Origin: Gordius sp. MW1
Taxonomy: Eukaryota; Nematomorpha; Gordioida; Gordea; Gordiidae
Length of the DNA stretch: 64,000 nucleotides
NCBI GenBank assembly: GCA_964036665.1
Contig: OZ038526.1
Coordinates: 25,544,001-25,608,000 of the forward strand
Direction: 5' to 3'
Position numbers and translations under genes: made by a program. The notes beneath the pieces are model-generated. The model was not told where the DNA came from, searched no databases, and saw nothing but the letters and a program-made list of their open reading frames with translations. Below are positions 11,315 to 23,639 of the stretch, piece by piece (the stretch's first letter is position 1; each line of letters opens with the position of its first letter).

Positions 11315-11830
11315 ATGATATACAATAGGCCTGATAGTTGTAAAATAATCGCAGTTCTTATTTTTTTAATTCTATTTGAGCTGTTATTTATTGACTTCTC
11401 TAAATTTCTTGATAAACCCATATATTTTGATTTTTATAATGTTAATTCTATATCTACACAAAAAATATATGGCAAATTTGTTCGCAACAAATCCAATAAT
11501 CCATTTATTTATCGCCTCAATTTTTCTACTATTTTGTACAAACTAGATATTTATCCAACAAAACCTAGTTTTCAAAATTTGTTAAACTTCCAATTTTTAA
11601 ATAAGAAAATAAATTCAAAAAATATTGATGTTTGTCAATTAATAATTGTTCAACTGCACGACAGACCACAAAATATTAAGGCTTTGGTGACATCTATGCA
11701 AGAAATTCAATATATAAATAATTCAATAATCATCTTTAGTTCTGATTGTTATTCCACAAAAACCATCAACATTTTAGAAAATATCAAATTTGTATCATAT
11801 GCACATATCCAGTATCCATTATCACAAGAA
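11315..11830 (+). CDS. MGAT2: MGAT2 (GlcNAc-transferase II), exon 1
   Basis: The enzyme adds GlcNAc in beta-1,2 linkage to the alpha-1,6 mannose arm of N-glycans in the Golgi, the step that leads to complex glycans. Exon 1 encodes residues 1-172. It has a short cytosolic tail, a single hydrophobic type II anchor (about residues 11-27, IIAVLIFLILFELLFID), a stem, and the start of the catalytic domain with LIIVQLHDRP (residues 109-118) and IIFSSDCYST. These match VVQVHNRP and VIFSHDFWST of vertebrate MGAT2 as I recall them. The start is the first in-frame ATG. The exon ends at a strong donor, GAA|GTAAGTGATT, in phase 0. The stem is low-complexity and Asn/Ile-rich. Confidence 0.85.
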
Positions 11831-11857
11831 GTAAGTGATTCTTTTTATATTGAATAA

Positions 11858-12153
11858 TAATTACATTTTAACTTTTGGTTTTGATAAATCAAATTAATAA
11901 ATACACATCAAAATTTTTAAATTTACTAATAACTTATATAGTGTATATATTAATTAATTTTTTATTGCCTATTTTTAATTTATAACTCTTAGCATCACAA
12001 GCTTACTAACTACATTGTAATAATTCATCAATGGTTATCATTTTTGCAAAAAAGCCATCTATAAATGATGGTATAAATATCAAATAGATGATTTACTGTA
12101 AATTAAAAACTAATCTGTTAGAAATTTTAAAACTAATTGCCTCATCAGTCTCT
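11858..12153. other. AT-rich intronic sequence, nothing recognised
   Basis: This is the first part of intron 1 after the donor. It is AT-rich with short homopolymers. No repeat termini or coding motifs were seen before the target duplication of the MITE at 12162. Confidence 0.5.
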
Positions 12154-12161
12154 GTTTAATC

Positions 12162-12388
12162 CAGGCGCGTAGCCAGGATTTTCCCCGGGGGGGGGAAATT
12201 GCGAAAGTAACATTTTTATTTCAACATCAAAACTATAAAATCTGGTAAAAAACATAAAAAAATTTATTATAAATAATTAACTTGGTTAGTTACGTTGCAC
12301 AACTATAAAATATAAACTTTAGATCTTTTTTTCGAGGGGGGGGGAGAAATTTCCCGTCCCCCTCCCCCCTCCTTTGGCTAAGCCACTG
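12162..12388. mobile_element. hAT MITE, 227 bp, perfect 8-bp target duplication
   Basis: The left end CAGGCGCGTAGCCAGGATTT and the right end TTTGGCTAAGCCACTG form imperfect inverted termini. They are flanked by GTTTAATC at 12154-12161 and again at 12389-12396, a perfect 8-bp target duplication. G/C homopolymer runs lie just inside both ends. It is non-coding and lies in MGAT2 intron 1. Confidence 0.9.
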
Positions 12389-12396
12389 GTTTAATC

Positions 12397-13133
12397 TAAG
12401 CTCAACTTAATAAATATTCTGATAGAGAATATAAAATTCCACAAAATTATGAAAAGAAGTATATTTCGTACGTATAATGTTTAATTAAAAAAGGAATTTA
12501 AATTATATAGAATTAATATCACAAAATGATTATAAATAGATAAGAGTGTTGGCTCAACGAAGTAATATTTTTGAATAAAATGAGTAGATTAGAATTTGTC
12601 CATAAGGCTCGATTGCCTATCGGGTCAGAGCCCGAATTTCATTAGTTTTGGTTCAATCCAAGGCTAAAATCATCTTGCACCGGATCTGGCTTCAAAATGG
12701 ATAGAAAATTAAGTTAAATTTGTTTTCTTATTTCTTATACTGTATATACAATTGTTAATTTATTAACATTGCTTTTTTTTGGTAGCCAGTCTAAACCCAA
12801 ATTTGTTAAGAAATTTAATATAATTATGGGTTAAAATTAAAAAAAAATTATCAAATCAACCTTCCCTGAAGCATTATTGCCCCCCCCCTCTAGTTCCAGT
12901 CCTGGCTACTACGCCCATGCAGACACTTGGAACAATTATGAATTTAAACGGCTTTTATAAGTAATATTATGAACATTCCTTGTTAATTTGAATGAAAAAA
13001 TAAGCATTAAATAGCTTATCATCAAAAAGTATTTGTACCAAAATCCTTTATTTAGGAAAGTAAGTTAAACTAAGTTTTACCCCGGGTAAATTGTTATTAA
13101 ACTAAATAATTCTGCCCAAGCGTAAGATTAGTA
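12397..13133. other. AT-rich intronic sequence with a MITE end
   Basis: Mostly unassigned AT-rich sequence. Near 12875-12918 a C run followed by CTGGCTACTACGCCCATG looks like the right end of another CATGGGCGTAG-type hAT MITE whose left end I could not find. Around 12605-12690 there are CGG-containing words like those in the local hAT ends. No gene is seen. Confidence 0.4.
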
Positions 13134-13475
13134 AAGTTTTAGTATGCGTATTTAATTAACTATATAACGAATAACACTTTAGGGGTAGGTCCAAATAAAA
13201 TTAGTTGTTTTTCCTAGTCTGTCTACCTAAGCAAACAACGTATAACAATAAACAGCCTAGCGCCTACCCTACACTACTACATATTATTCGTTTGGTGAAC
13301 TGTTATCCCTTCTCCTTAAATTAAAGGATAACCTCCGTCAACAACTTTCATATTTTTAAAAAAAAATTTACCATCGGGAATAATGTTTCTCATATGAAAA
13401 ACTTTCATATTAGTTTTTTTGATCGTCCTTAAGGTAGTATTGAGGAATCTCAAAAAATGGCCACACAGGCAGTTT
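13134..13475. repeat. Dispersed repeat of unknown family, copy 1
   Basis: About 340 bp shared with 41845-42185, same orientation. Long matching blocks include TTCGTTTGGTGAACTG, CAGCCTAGCGCCTACCCTAC and CATATGAAAAACTTTC. No terminal repeats, A tail or coding motif were seen. Both copies lie in MGAT2 intron 1. Confidence 0.75.
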
Positions 13476-13614
13476 AACGTGTAAAATTTATTTTAAAGTT
13501 AAATAATTTATTTTTTATAATCCCAACTACCCAAGTAACGATGGTTAATTCTGCAAATTTTTGCCCGTTTTACACTATGGCATATTCCTGCGCTGCGCCA
13601 AGCACGCATAGAGC

Positions 13615-13817
13615 TAGAGTTGTTAAATTGCTAACTTTCTTCAAACTCCAGACCCGAGCACGCACACTGAGTTGCTTAATATGCGCGTTAGCACGATATG
13701 TGCTCGCTGTTCGGTGCACTAGGCAGCACAGTAGCCTAAAAAAATGCTCAAGGATCGAGCAAAAACTCGAGCAGATGGTAGCTGGAGTTGAAGAAAGTTA
13801 GCAATTTAACAACTCTA
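13615..13817. mobile_element. hAT-type MITE, 203 bp, perfect 8-bp target duplication
   Basis: The inverted termini are about 36 bp long, starting TAGAGTTGTTAAATTGCTAA; the right end is the reverse complement apart from one indel. The flanks are CATAGAGC at 13607-13614 and 13818-13825, identical. TAG...CTA ends with an 8-bp duplication indicate hAT. A second copy forms 1-155. Frames across it are chance. Confidence 0.92.
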
Positions 13818-14658
13818 CATAGAGCACTGCAAAATGAGATCTATTATGCCCCAGCCCGACCTCTCAATTTTTATTTTGCCCTAGCCCGATTTTTAAATAT
13901 ATTTTTGAAAATTATTTAACCATTTAAATATAATTAGCAGTGGTGTAGCTAGCCTTTTTGCCTTGGGGGGACTGAGCTAGTCAAACCATGAGCGTGGGTT
14001 GGGGGGGGGGCAAAATTACTACAAAAACCCTTAAAAATTAAAAAAAAATTATGTTTTGCCCCCCCCCCCCTCTTCTAATCCAAAACCTGGATACGACCAT
14101 GGGTCAAACGCGATTGAAAATTTTTCCCTCATAAACGTTGGAAAAACTTAAAATTTTGCTACTACTTTGTGTATTATTCTAATAACATCACACTGGTATG
14201 TCTCAGACCCTCATGTTTCTATGGCATAAGATAAATAAAATTTATTCATAAATAAAACATAGCAATGTAGTTGAAACAATATAGGAAACACTTGGTATAA
14301 TAAGTTTTTGTATTATTGTATTGTAAGGGCACAAAGTGGAAAGGGGATATTGACAAGAAATCTTTGACATTTTAAAAAATAATACAAATAGTAAAAAACC
14401 ATACAAAAAAGTTTTTATAAAAATATTATTTATTGCCACAACCCCAAAAAATCTTGGCCATATATATAACAAGTTTTAATTTTACATATGCAATATTGGC
14501 AGCATTTTCATGCAGCATTATATCAGGTAAACAATGAGAACATTGAAAAGCCTTTTTAAGGTTAGATCCTCAAAAGGCGTAATTATTACATAAAATATAA
14601 AAAAAATTAATTATGAAATTATAATTTGCCCCTGATGATATAATAGATATATTTGCAT

Positions 14659-17459
14659 TAGAGACCTGCAACGGGCCTGTTTAGGTAAGTCGGCCCGCCC
14701 GTTATAAAAATTAAAAAGCCCGGGCCCGTAAAAACAAAAAGTGATAGGCCCGGGCCCGGCCCGCTAATAAATTGCAAAGCCCGAGCCCGGCCCGGGCCCG
14801 TATACAAAATTTTTTAGTTTGCTATTTCTGTTGAATTTTAATTTTTTTTATTAAAATATTTAATCAATATATCTATATATTACAAATATTAATAATAATC
14901 ATGTAAAAATAATAAATCATCAATTATTTCCGGTCTCAAGCGAGTTCTTCTTTCTTCAATCAATCGACCTGCAGTTGAATAATTTCTCACTAGTGGCACT
15001 TGTGGCAGGAATACATAAAACTTTATATGCCAAATGAGATAGTTTTGGATACCTAATTTAAGGTTGAATTGATAACAATAACATTTACTTCGCTTCTTTG
15101 GCTTTCCACCATTTTATAAGATCATAACATTCAGGATCTACATATTCCTCAAGATATTGATTATATTCATTTGTTGATGAAGGTATGCTTTCATTATCCT
15201 CCCATCCCGAAAATACGCATTTAGATTTTTTAGCTAAAATATTACTAAAATTTTGTCTTAAAATTTAAAATCTTACCTTGAGAACTTTTGTCATTTTCTA
15301 AATTCTCGGAAGAACTAACTGATTGAGTAAAATCATCGCGATCTATAAGACTTTTTATTTCTTCATAAATCTCTATTTTCTCTCGAGTAGTAGCCATTTT
15401 CATGTGTTTAAATTTGGGATGAAGCGCCGTAGCCATTCTATGCAAGGAATGGATGGTGTATTTTTCATTAATCAATTCTTTAATTTTATTTTACATTTCT
15501 AATTTGATTGTCCGAAAATCCATCATTTTCCATCACATTAATTAATTTCAATTTCCATAAAAATACATAAGGCAAAGTGGATTTTGAGTCCGCCTCTAAT
15601 TGTTTACTTGCTTCTTTAAATGGCCTCAATAACACAATAGTGGATTTTAGCAAAGGTTTGTTTATATTAACCAACATAAAGGTTTCATTCCTTTTTGTTA
15701 AAATCTCTTCAATTTCATCTAACATATTATAAACACTTTTTAAAAGATTCAATTTAGAATTCCACCTAACAGCTACATCTTGTAATAAACAATGGCTTAG
15801 ATTTCTATTTAACCCACTTTGTTTAAAGTACCGTACTAGAGTTTTAGTATCATTTATCATGATCAACACATCTGGAGCATCTTCCCCCAAAAATAATTCA
15901 TTAAAAGCCCCTTTAATGATATTATTTATCTGATGAGCCTTACAATCCAGTCGAATATAATTTCTTAGAGCACATATGATATTGGCCCCTTGATCTGACA
16001 CAAATGTAATTTTAAAAATATCATTTAGAGATAATCCGAATGATGTTAATTTATTTAGGATTTTACTTTTAATATTTTCTCCATTTTTTTTCCATGTGGG
16101 AATTGTGCTGTGAACAATATCCTTTTAACAAGTTTATCATTAATGTAGTGTATACTTAACGTTATATAAGAATTCTTGGTATAGTCATCGGTCCACATGT
16201 CTGTGGTTGCCGAACACAATCCCCTTTCCACATATGACATTACTTCTGGTAAAATTAGCTTTCTTACAGCAATGGCAGACTGCTTGACATGCCTGGCTAC
16301 AGTAGTTGGATGAGGCATTATGTCCTCTATCTTCACTTGTCCAACTATTGAAACACTATCTATCAGAAATTGGCAAAAATTTTTAAATCCTTCTTTGGTT
16401 AAAGCTTCAAAGGGTCTTAAATCTTTGGCACAAAATTTAATTGCCTCATCTATTATTTTGGTTTTTATGAGTTTTGCTTTTTGTATCCATCGCCATAACA
16501 AATTGATCCATTGTTCCAGACTTTGATTCACTGCTAGGACATTTATGTCTTTTAAGATGGGATGTTCCATCAGATGGTTTGTAGGATAAATACTTTTTGC
16601 AAGTTTTGCAGATGCAAATAGTAGCTTGGTTGTTATTTTCATCCAGTAAAATATCAAACTTTTTCCACACGTCACTCCTCAAGTTATGGTTTAATTTTAT
16701 TTTGAGATTTCTTCTTTTGTATTTGTCAGCCATTATTAATTCTTCAGGTTCAGATTCAGACATGCTAATATGTTATGTACTATTTCTAAAAATATTATTA
16801 AATTAAATTATAAAATTTTGTTATAGAGTGAAAATCTCAAATAGTTATATAACAAAGTTTTATAATGAGAATATTTAAAATATCAATCTTGAAATCTTAT
16901 TAGCTTACTCTTAAGTTTGTGACTAGAAGGATATGCTGTTGTTGTGTACTATTTCTAAAGCAATTACCTAATTAACCTATAAAATTTTGTTATTCAGTGA
17001 AAATCTCAAATGGTTATATAACAAAGTTTTATAATGAGAATATTCAAAATATTAATCTTGAAATTTTATTAACTTACTCTTAAGTTTGTAACTAGAAGGA
17101 TAATGTAGTTTATTCCTGTATATAAAAGCTAATAAAAACTTATCTATTTGAAATTTAATTGCGCGGTATTTTTGTAAATGAATTAATAAAGAAGGAAATT
17201 CAAATGTATTTTCATTGTCAATTAGACAAAAATCAATTAAAAAATAAAAAAATAAAGTTTAACACATCTTTGTTTTTATTTTAAATTTCTAGTATAATAA
17301 AAAATTAAACTATTTTGCAAAGGCTTTTAGCGGGCCTCTGTTTAATCTAGGCCCGGCCCGAGCCCGTTAGGGAATTGAACGGCCCGTCCAGGCCCGGGCC
17401 GTTTTTTTTAAACCTAAAGCCCGGCCCGCCCCCTAAGGGCCGGGCCGTGCAGGTCTCTA
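14659..17459 (-). mobile_element. hAT element, 2.8 kb, BED-finger type, near complete
   Basis: It starts TAGAGACCTGCA at 14659 and ends TGCAGGTCTCTA at 17459, perfect 12-bp inverted termini. The flanks ATTTGCAT (14651-14658) and ATTTGCAC (17460-17467) form an 8-bp duplication with one mismatch. Subterminal regions contain many CCCGGCCCG/CGGGCC words, the presumed transposase-binding repeats. It carries one transposase gene in pieces on the minus strand and is nested in the 13938-18851 element. Related but shorter fragments are at 19734, 41340 and 43800. Confidence 0.9.
14885..16763 (-). pseudogene. hAT transposase (BED finger, RNase H-like, hATC)
   Basis: Read on the minus strand from the ATG at 16763. 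An N-terminal BED zinc finger is seen (CICKTCKKYLS with HLKRHKC, about residues 50-75). After a frameshift near 16470 the body has ATTDMWTDDY (first catalytic Asp region). Then, after a further break, SDQGANIICALRNYI with CKAHQINNII (second Asp region and CxxH), then HRMATALHPKFKHMK. A final piece at about 15010-14890 gives STAGRLIEERRTRLRPE, the hATC dimerisation domain with the third catalytic region. Domain order and spacing fit a full-length hAT transposase. Three or more frameshifts/stops make it inactive. Confidence 0.88.
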
Positions 17460-19488
17460 ATTTGCACAACCCCCCCCCCCCCCCCACCCCTTTACACCAG
17501 GTTAAAATTAACATGAACTAATAAATTTAACGGCTAAATGAACCTTAAAAATATTCTATCAAAATTAAATGAATCAAAATTTTATTTAATAATTTTAGAT
17601 GAAATTAGATGGATGCACAGAACAACTTAGCGTTTGTGTACATTTTGTTAAATCCTATGTTTTTATCCCTTGAAAGTTTTGATGCGTTAACAATTGTCTA
17701 TAAAATTCAGGAATTTTTATTAATATCAAACTTATGATAAGATATCACTAATAAAGGGGAAAAAATGGTGTACAAACTATTTTTTGGAAAATCATTTGCC
17801 TTATATGCAAGATATGTTCAACAATAAGCGGACAAATAAATTAAATCCAGGATGGAATTTTCGTAAATTTAATAATATTTTAATATATTTTGAAATTTTA
17901 AGAAGTTTAAAACAAGTAAAAGCCCAGATAATTTTTCATTAAATATAAATATTAACTTTTACTCGATGTTGCAAACGAATTTATAATATTATCCGGGGGA
18001 ATAACATTTATAAAGTCATGTTCCTCAATAAAGCTAAAGAAGATATATCTTGTAATTTGTGAAACGAAGATAAGTTTTAATCCGTTTTAGCAATGAGAAC
18101 GATCTTTCGCATGAACATGAAGGTATTGGAATAGTTAAAATTATTTTAATAAAAATAATTAAATTTGGGAACACTGTTGAGGGTAAAATTTTAATAAGTG
18201 AGAAAATATCATAACATTTTATTTAATTTGAAGGTAAAGAATTATTATATATTACATAATTTATTGCCATTATTATTTCGGCATCTTGCAGTTTTAATTC
18301 ATAATGGTTAATTACTTCTGATAAAAGAGATTTATCGCAAAAAAGGGGATGAAGAGTTTAAACTTTCTAAAGACTTATATAAATTACATATAATTTCCGA
18401 AAATCTTATGTTTATTTCTGCAATTATTCTATCGATGATAGGATAATATAAATCAATTCTGAAATCAATTAATAAATCGGTAGATTTGAAAGTGTATAAA
18501 GTGTCCTAATTTTTTGATTTTATACATTTAGATGGTAATAATGAAATATCAAAATTTGAAGCTAAATCTTTCGCCTTATTATAAAGAATGGAATTATGTC
18601 GACTCAATAATTTTATAAATTTTGCATCCTTTATAGTCTTATACAGCATCTTTATTTGAGATAATATAATTTAAAGTTTTATTCAAAAACCAATAATTAC
18701 ATTCAACATATTTTTTCTTAATTAAAATAATATTAAAAAATTGCTTAAGGGGCCCAGGGGCCCAAGATTTTTCGCTTGGGAGAGCCCCTGGTGCCCAGTT
18801 TTTACTCTTGGTGGGGCCCGGGCCCCTTCGGCCCCCACAGCTACGCCACTGATAATTAGAATTAGGTTGTTATTAATCTTAATTTACAATTAAGATAAGT
18901 TTGGAATAAAAGATCCATTTTCACTCGTTACAATTTATTCAGTTAATAATTTAAAACTAAAAATCTAACTTTGTAAAATATGTTTCTAACAGTTCCAAAT
19001 AAAAATTGTTTGAAATATTTACCTATCTTATTTATAAAGTTCTAACAGCCACTATGAATCTATTAAAATACTAGAATAAGATTTGCAATTTAGGCCAGGT
19101 ATATTAAACATATAATAGACAGAGGAAAAAAGTGAAGTTTGGAAGCTAATCTATATTATGTACGCTGTGCGAAGATAATATTTAATATCGTGTTGAGTTT
19201 ATTTAAATCTTATATTTTATAAAAGATTAGTTTGATTTAGTTTAATTCGGGCCGGGCTCGGTCCTCGAGTCGAGCCGCCTCATCAGGCCTGAGCCCGTGG
19301 CCCGATTATTTTATCAAATTCTATCGACGGCCTTTGTGCGGCTCGTGCAGGATTTTAAGCACGCACCGAAAGGTCTAACCTCCATTTGATTTGTTTTCAA
19401 CAGGCGCAAACCAATTTACAATCAAAAATCGTTTCCACCTTATCTAGGGTTTAAAAGGGAATAGTTATCATTCATGAACTCTGACAAG

Positions 19489-19672
19489 TAGTGTTGTAAA
19501 AACGGCTGGGATTTGTTTGGGCGACCTTTGATTTTATTCGACTAAACATAAACAGACCAAAGTTTTTTAATCTGTTAGTCTTAGTCGCATAAACAGACCC
19601 GAGGTTGACAAACCTTTGGTAGTATATGTGTGGTCGACTAAAACCAAAGGGCGACTAAACAAAACCACACTA
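19489..19672. mobile_element. hAT-type MITE, 184 bp, 8-bp target duplication
   Basis: The ends TAGTGTTG and CCACACTA are inverted, with longer imperfect similarity inside (TTTGTTTGGGCGACC versus GGGCGACTAAACAAA). CTGACAAG occurs at 19481-19488 and again at 19673-19680. A fragment of the same family lies at about 23614-23658 (AAACGGCTGGGTTTGTTTGG). Non-coding. Confidence 0.85.
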
Positions 19673-19733
19673 CTGACAAGTATTGCCCCCGCTAGATTAT
19701 TTTAATGGGTTGGTCAGGGTATGTGCTAGCAAT

Positions 19734-20650
19734 TAGAGCCTGCACGGCCCGGCCGCGCGGGCCGGGCTTGTACGGCCTTATGCTTTAAAATAAAACAACG
19801 GGCCGGGTCTAGACGGGCCCTTTTATAAACTAGCGGGCTCGGGCAGAGCCTAGATATATGAAAGGCCCGTTAAGAGCCCGCTACAAAATTAATTAGATTT
19901 AGTATAAACAAAGGTTTATTTTTATAATGTTCTAGAGTATAATTATTTGATGTTTATTAAATAAAGAAGGAAAGTTAAATATATTGCCATCTTAGTTCAA
20001 TTATTCATCAATATCTCAAACCGCATTTTAAATCACGTAAACACATGGGCGTAACCAGGATTTAAATTAGAGGGGGCAGTAATGATATAAATAGGACAAA
20101 AAATATTTTTTATTTGGGGTGGGCAGATGCCCATCCTTGATTCCCCGGTTATGTCGTTAAGCAATAAAAGAGTGAATTAATTTAATATCATGTAAGATTT
20201 TATATATATAGTCATTAAAAAAATCTAAATAGTTATACTTTCTTCAAGTTTCCTTTATAAAAAATTACTTTTTCATTTCATATCAATAATCTAAAAGATT
20301 TAAAAAGGTGGAAAAGCAAAGAAGACAAGTAACGCTATCAGAAATATTGTAAGTTTAAATAAGACTTTTTAAAAGTTTTTTTGGCATATATGGTTTTATG
20401 TATTCCAACTACAGTGCCACTAGTAAAAAAACTTTTTCCCCCTATTTCGCCTCTTAAAAGTTAGAAGAACTCGTTTGACCTAAAACTATTGATAATTCAT
20501 TATTTTTACATAATCAACATTTTTCATACCTATATATTGTTTAATATTTCAGTAAAATTAAAATCTTAAAAAAATTAAACAAAGCCCGGGCTTTGTATAA
20601 AATTAGCGTGCCGGGCCCGGGCTTATAATTTACCAGGGCTTTTAAATTTT
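19734..20650 (+). mobile_element. Degraded hAT element related to 14659-17459
   Basis: It begins TAGAGCCTGCACGGCCCGG, matching the terminus of the nested hAT. At about 20395-20520, + strand, the product reads VLCIPTTVPLV and, across frames, SLFLHN, aligning with the hATC end (VFLPQVPLVRNY ... DLLFLHDY) of that transposase. Near 20580-20640 CCCGGGCTTTGT and GTGCCGGGCCCGGG mark the other subterminal region, but the terminal inverted repeat and target duplication are missing. It is an old truncated copy in the opposite orientation. Confidence 0.7.
20049..20160. mobile_element. Short hAT MITE-like element
   Basis: CATGGGCGTAACCAGGATTT on the left and CCCCGGTTATGTCG on the right are weak inverted ends around about 110 bp that include GAGGGGGCAGTAATGAT. 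No target duplication was found. It lies inside the degraded hAT at 19734-20650. Confidence 0.45.
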
Positions 20651-20659
20651 TATGTGAAA

Positions 20660-21520
20660 AGTTAATTACTTTAAGTAGACAAAAAGGTCATAAATAAATT
20701 TGATTTTTTTAAAGGCGACAAATATAAATTAGAGATGTGTTGAAACATCTCAGGCTATGGTATTTTATTAAATAGTGAATGCTTAATTGTTTTCAAAGAA
20801 AATGCTAAGTTAACACTTCGTAGGTTGGGTCAAAATGCTAACACGGATGGTATTTGGGGTCATAATCACCATAAACTTAAATAGCTATAATAGATATTTT
20901 ATAATATAAACTTGTCAATAACATTTCAACTCTTATACGTTCATTAATATATTAATTTGTCTATTTGATCAAGTGGTTTAAATTTTATGCCTATATTTAG
21001 AGCAAACTAATTTATTTTGTACAGCGTTTTTAAACGGCTTGGGGTCATTATGACCCACCCGACCTACGAAGTGTTAAAAAACAGCTATAATTATTATAAA
21101 ATTTGTATTATTTATTAATACAGTACAAAATAGTGTATATCTGTATATAATAAAAGCTAGATTTAATATTCTCTTCGTTGATTTGTAATTGGAGATACCC
21201 CTTTATATTTTATCCCACACATCCTAACTACCTTAGAAGATGATTGATAATAATCTTTATCAAAAATGATCAGTTTAGACTCACAAATATATATATATAT
21301 ATATAATTAAAAACTCAACTCATGGGTTAAATTTTTCTTGTAACGAGGCCGAATACAATGTTAAAATTTAAAATTATTAGCAATATATATAAAAGACCCC
21401 CATAAAAACGGCGAATTAATTAAAAATATTTAGAAACGAAGCAAAACAATTATTTAATTTATAGAACTCAGTTGTAGCATAGCAACATGGCTGGCTACGC
21501 ACGCCACGCATGCTTAATGA
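20660..21520. other. AT-rich intronic sequence, no gene recognised
   Basis: It holds a short AT dinucleotide run (about 21286-21305) and pairs of words such as AACACTTCGTAGGT (20813) and its reverse complement ACCTACGAAGTGTT (21062-21075). These bracket about 260 bp and may be the ends of a small unclassified element; both lie beside GGGTC...GACCC words. No coding motif is seen. Confidence 0.4.
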
Positions 21521-21531
21521 TTAGGCTACGT

Positions 21532-21693
21532 CGGGCGCGTAGCCAGGATTTTCTCTGGGAGGGGGGGAAGAAATTTTTAAAATTATTTTGTAACATTATT
21601 ATTTCAACATAAAAAAACAAAATAAACATTAGATTTTTTTTTTTGGGGGGGGGGGGGGAATTTCCCGTCCCCCCCCCTCTAGCTACGCCACTG
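21532..21693. mobile_element. hAT MITE, 162 bp, perfect 8-bp target duplication
   Basis: The ends are CGGGCGCGTAGCCAGG and CTAGCTACGCCACTG. GGCTACGT flanks both sides (21524-21531 and 21694-21701). G-rich and C-rich homopolymers lie inside. Same family as the 12162 element, including the internal ATTTCCCGTCCCC word. Confidence 0.9.
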
Positions 21694-21701
21694 GGCTACG
21701 T

Positions 21702-23610
21702 GCACCCGAAGCACCTAAAATATAGCCTAAAGCAACCTTTCCCTACTATTTTATTATAGCGCCTACCTTAGATAGTAGTAGTTATATACAATACACATAA
21801 CACCCTTCCCTCTCCTCTAACATAATGTATCTCTCTCAACAAACAGGCAATATATATCTAAATTTAATCACTTTCTATAGGGCAGTATAATTTTTAGACT
21901 AAATTAATTTCCATGTTTGAGATCTATTATGAAATTTTATCAAGTTTTAACTTTAATTAAATCACTATTAGGTTTTTAGCTTATTACTAATACAGTAATT
22001 AGTAACTATCATTTAATATTACAAAAAAATAAGAGAGAAATCATTTGACTATGATTTTTAACAAATCGTTGAGTATCTATAAGAATATAGACCTTAGCTC
22101 ATCTAACCACCTAAAGGTTTAGGCTAGCGCAATTTATCCTCCTAATGGCGTTTAGGCTAATTTATGCTATAGTATAGGCTTTCAGGCTTTTCTAAAATAT
22201 TCACCTAAGGTTTTAAATTGATTAGGAGCTATTGCCTATCTTTATAAGTTAGCGCGTCAATGAGACCCTAAAGGTTTTTAAAAACTTAACCTATGCTACA
22301 AGGTTCAGCCGGCAAAACTTAGGCATATCACAAGGTTGGTTAAAAGCATCACCCGCGCCAATAGACTCCTGTGTAATTTTCGTTTTGAGGAGCCACGAAG
22401 GTGGTTCACGTGAGTTGATCAGTTTGGCTAATAAGCTGTTTAGGCTTAAACGGTGGAGGGTTGACTCCTAGTAGTAGGTTGTAAGGAGGAGACGAGCATT
22501 TGGACGAACCCGTTGTGATATAGGTGTAATGGGTAAGTATTACTATACGGGTCTCTGTGACTAGGGAATGGGGTTTGTTGCGATATGCAATGAAGTTGTG
22601 AGCGAATCTGTATGGAGCTATCGAACCTGTAGGAGAATTTATATGGTAAGTGTGCGTTGCCGGCGATACCTAATTAGTTAAGAGATTTGACCGGGGTTGT
22701 TGTCGCAAGTTGCTAGAATTGTCCAAGATCCTTCCGCTTTATTTCGCTTTTTAATGGACTTTTTGTACAGGTCAAGCATCACCTTTTTAAGGACATACGG
22801 TGAAAATTTAACTTTCATACGAAACACATTTTAGCAGTTCGTTTGACTTCCTGTCTTTAAGCCAGATAGGTGAGCCGATTAGGGGACCAAAGGGGTGGAA
22901 ACAAATTCGACTTTTGCATGCGATACGGAGGGGAGAGGGATGAACGTTAGGGTGTGTCTGTAAATGACATGAAATTTCGTTAATAACACTCAAGTGGGCA
23001 ACGAGTCTAGGTGATATGTCGCGGGGTATGAAGTACTTGGGGAAGAAATCGTTAGAGATTATTCCTAACGATGTGAGAATAAATAATTTTGTCCAACAAT
23101 AAGCTTTATTTATGCTGGGTATTGGTTTTAAACGGCGTTTATTATAGCATTAGTTATTTTCTTGGAAGGTGAGTTACCAATCCAGGACTTAAACTCAGCG
23201 TAATGTTCTTAAAATGGCAATGGAGTCGATGAAAATGGGGAATGGGTTCCGCAATAGGCGAGGGGATAGTTATCGCGGCGGAAAAGAAGGAGAAATGGGG
23301 ATATTATACAGTTCTGATATTTAGGTATGCCCTCGCCATACCTTTCATCAATTAAGGGATGGGATTTTTGGCACATTGTGGTTGTACAGCGACGTGCTGT
23401 GATTCTTCGGGTGCACCCTTTTCAGACCATTGTCGGGAGACATAGAATTGACGGGAAGCTTGTGGCTAGGAAATTATCAAACCTGCCACGAATATACTAT
23501 GCCTCAACAACCGTGGCCGCTTATCACAATAGTATAGGGTAGCATGTTCTTGCGCGTATTTTTTAGTATTTCTCTGCCGTATGCAGCACTTCTTCCCTAT
23601 ACCACCTTAA
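21702..23610. other. Unassigned intronic DNA, partly GC-richer
   Basis: About 22340-23560 is noticeably richer in G and C than its surroundings and purine-biased on the + strand, like the nearby RTE-like LINE at 25.6-28 kb. It may be an older decayed element, but no domain, terminal repeat or tail is readable. Frames of 60-70 codons are uninformative. Confidence 0.4.
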
Positions 23611-23639
23611 TATTCTAAAAACGGCTGGGTTTGTTTGGT

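Larger units (their letters stand above)
13938..18851 (-). mobile_element. Outer hAT element, 4.9 kb, with nested hAT
   Basis: The left end CAGTGGTGTAGCTAGCC is at 13938 and the right end CAGCTACGCCACTG stops at 18851. Both sides carry ATAATTAG (13930-13937 and 18852-18859), a perfect 8-bp duplication. Inside, at 14659-17459, a second complete hAT element has inserted with its own 8-bp duplication. Without it the outer element is about 2.1 kb. On the minus strand about 18130-18040 gives ERSFSLLKRIKTYLRF, the C-terminal dimerisation motif of TTF/DUF4371-type hAT transposases. The rest of the transposase is unreadable. Confidence 0.8.
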
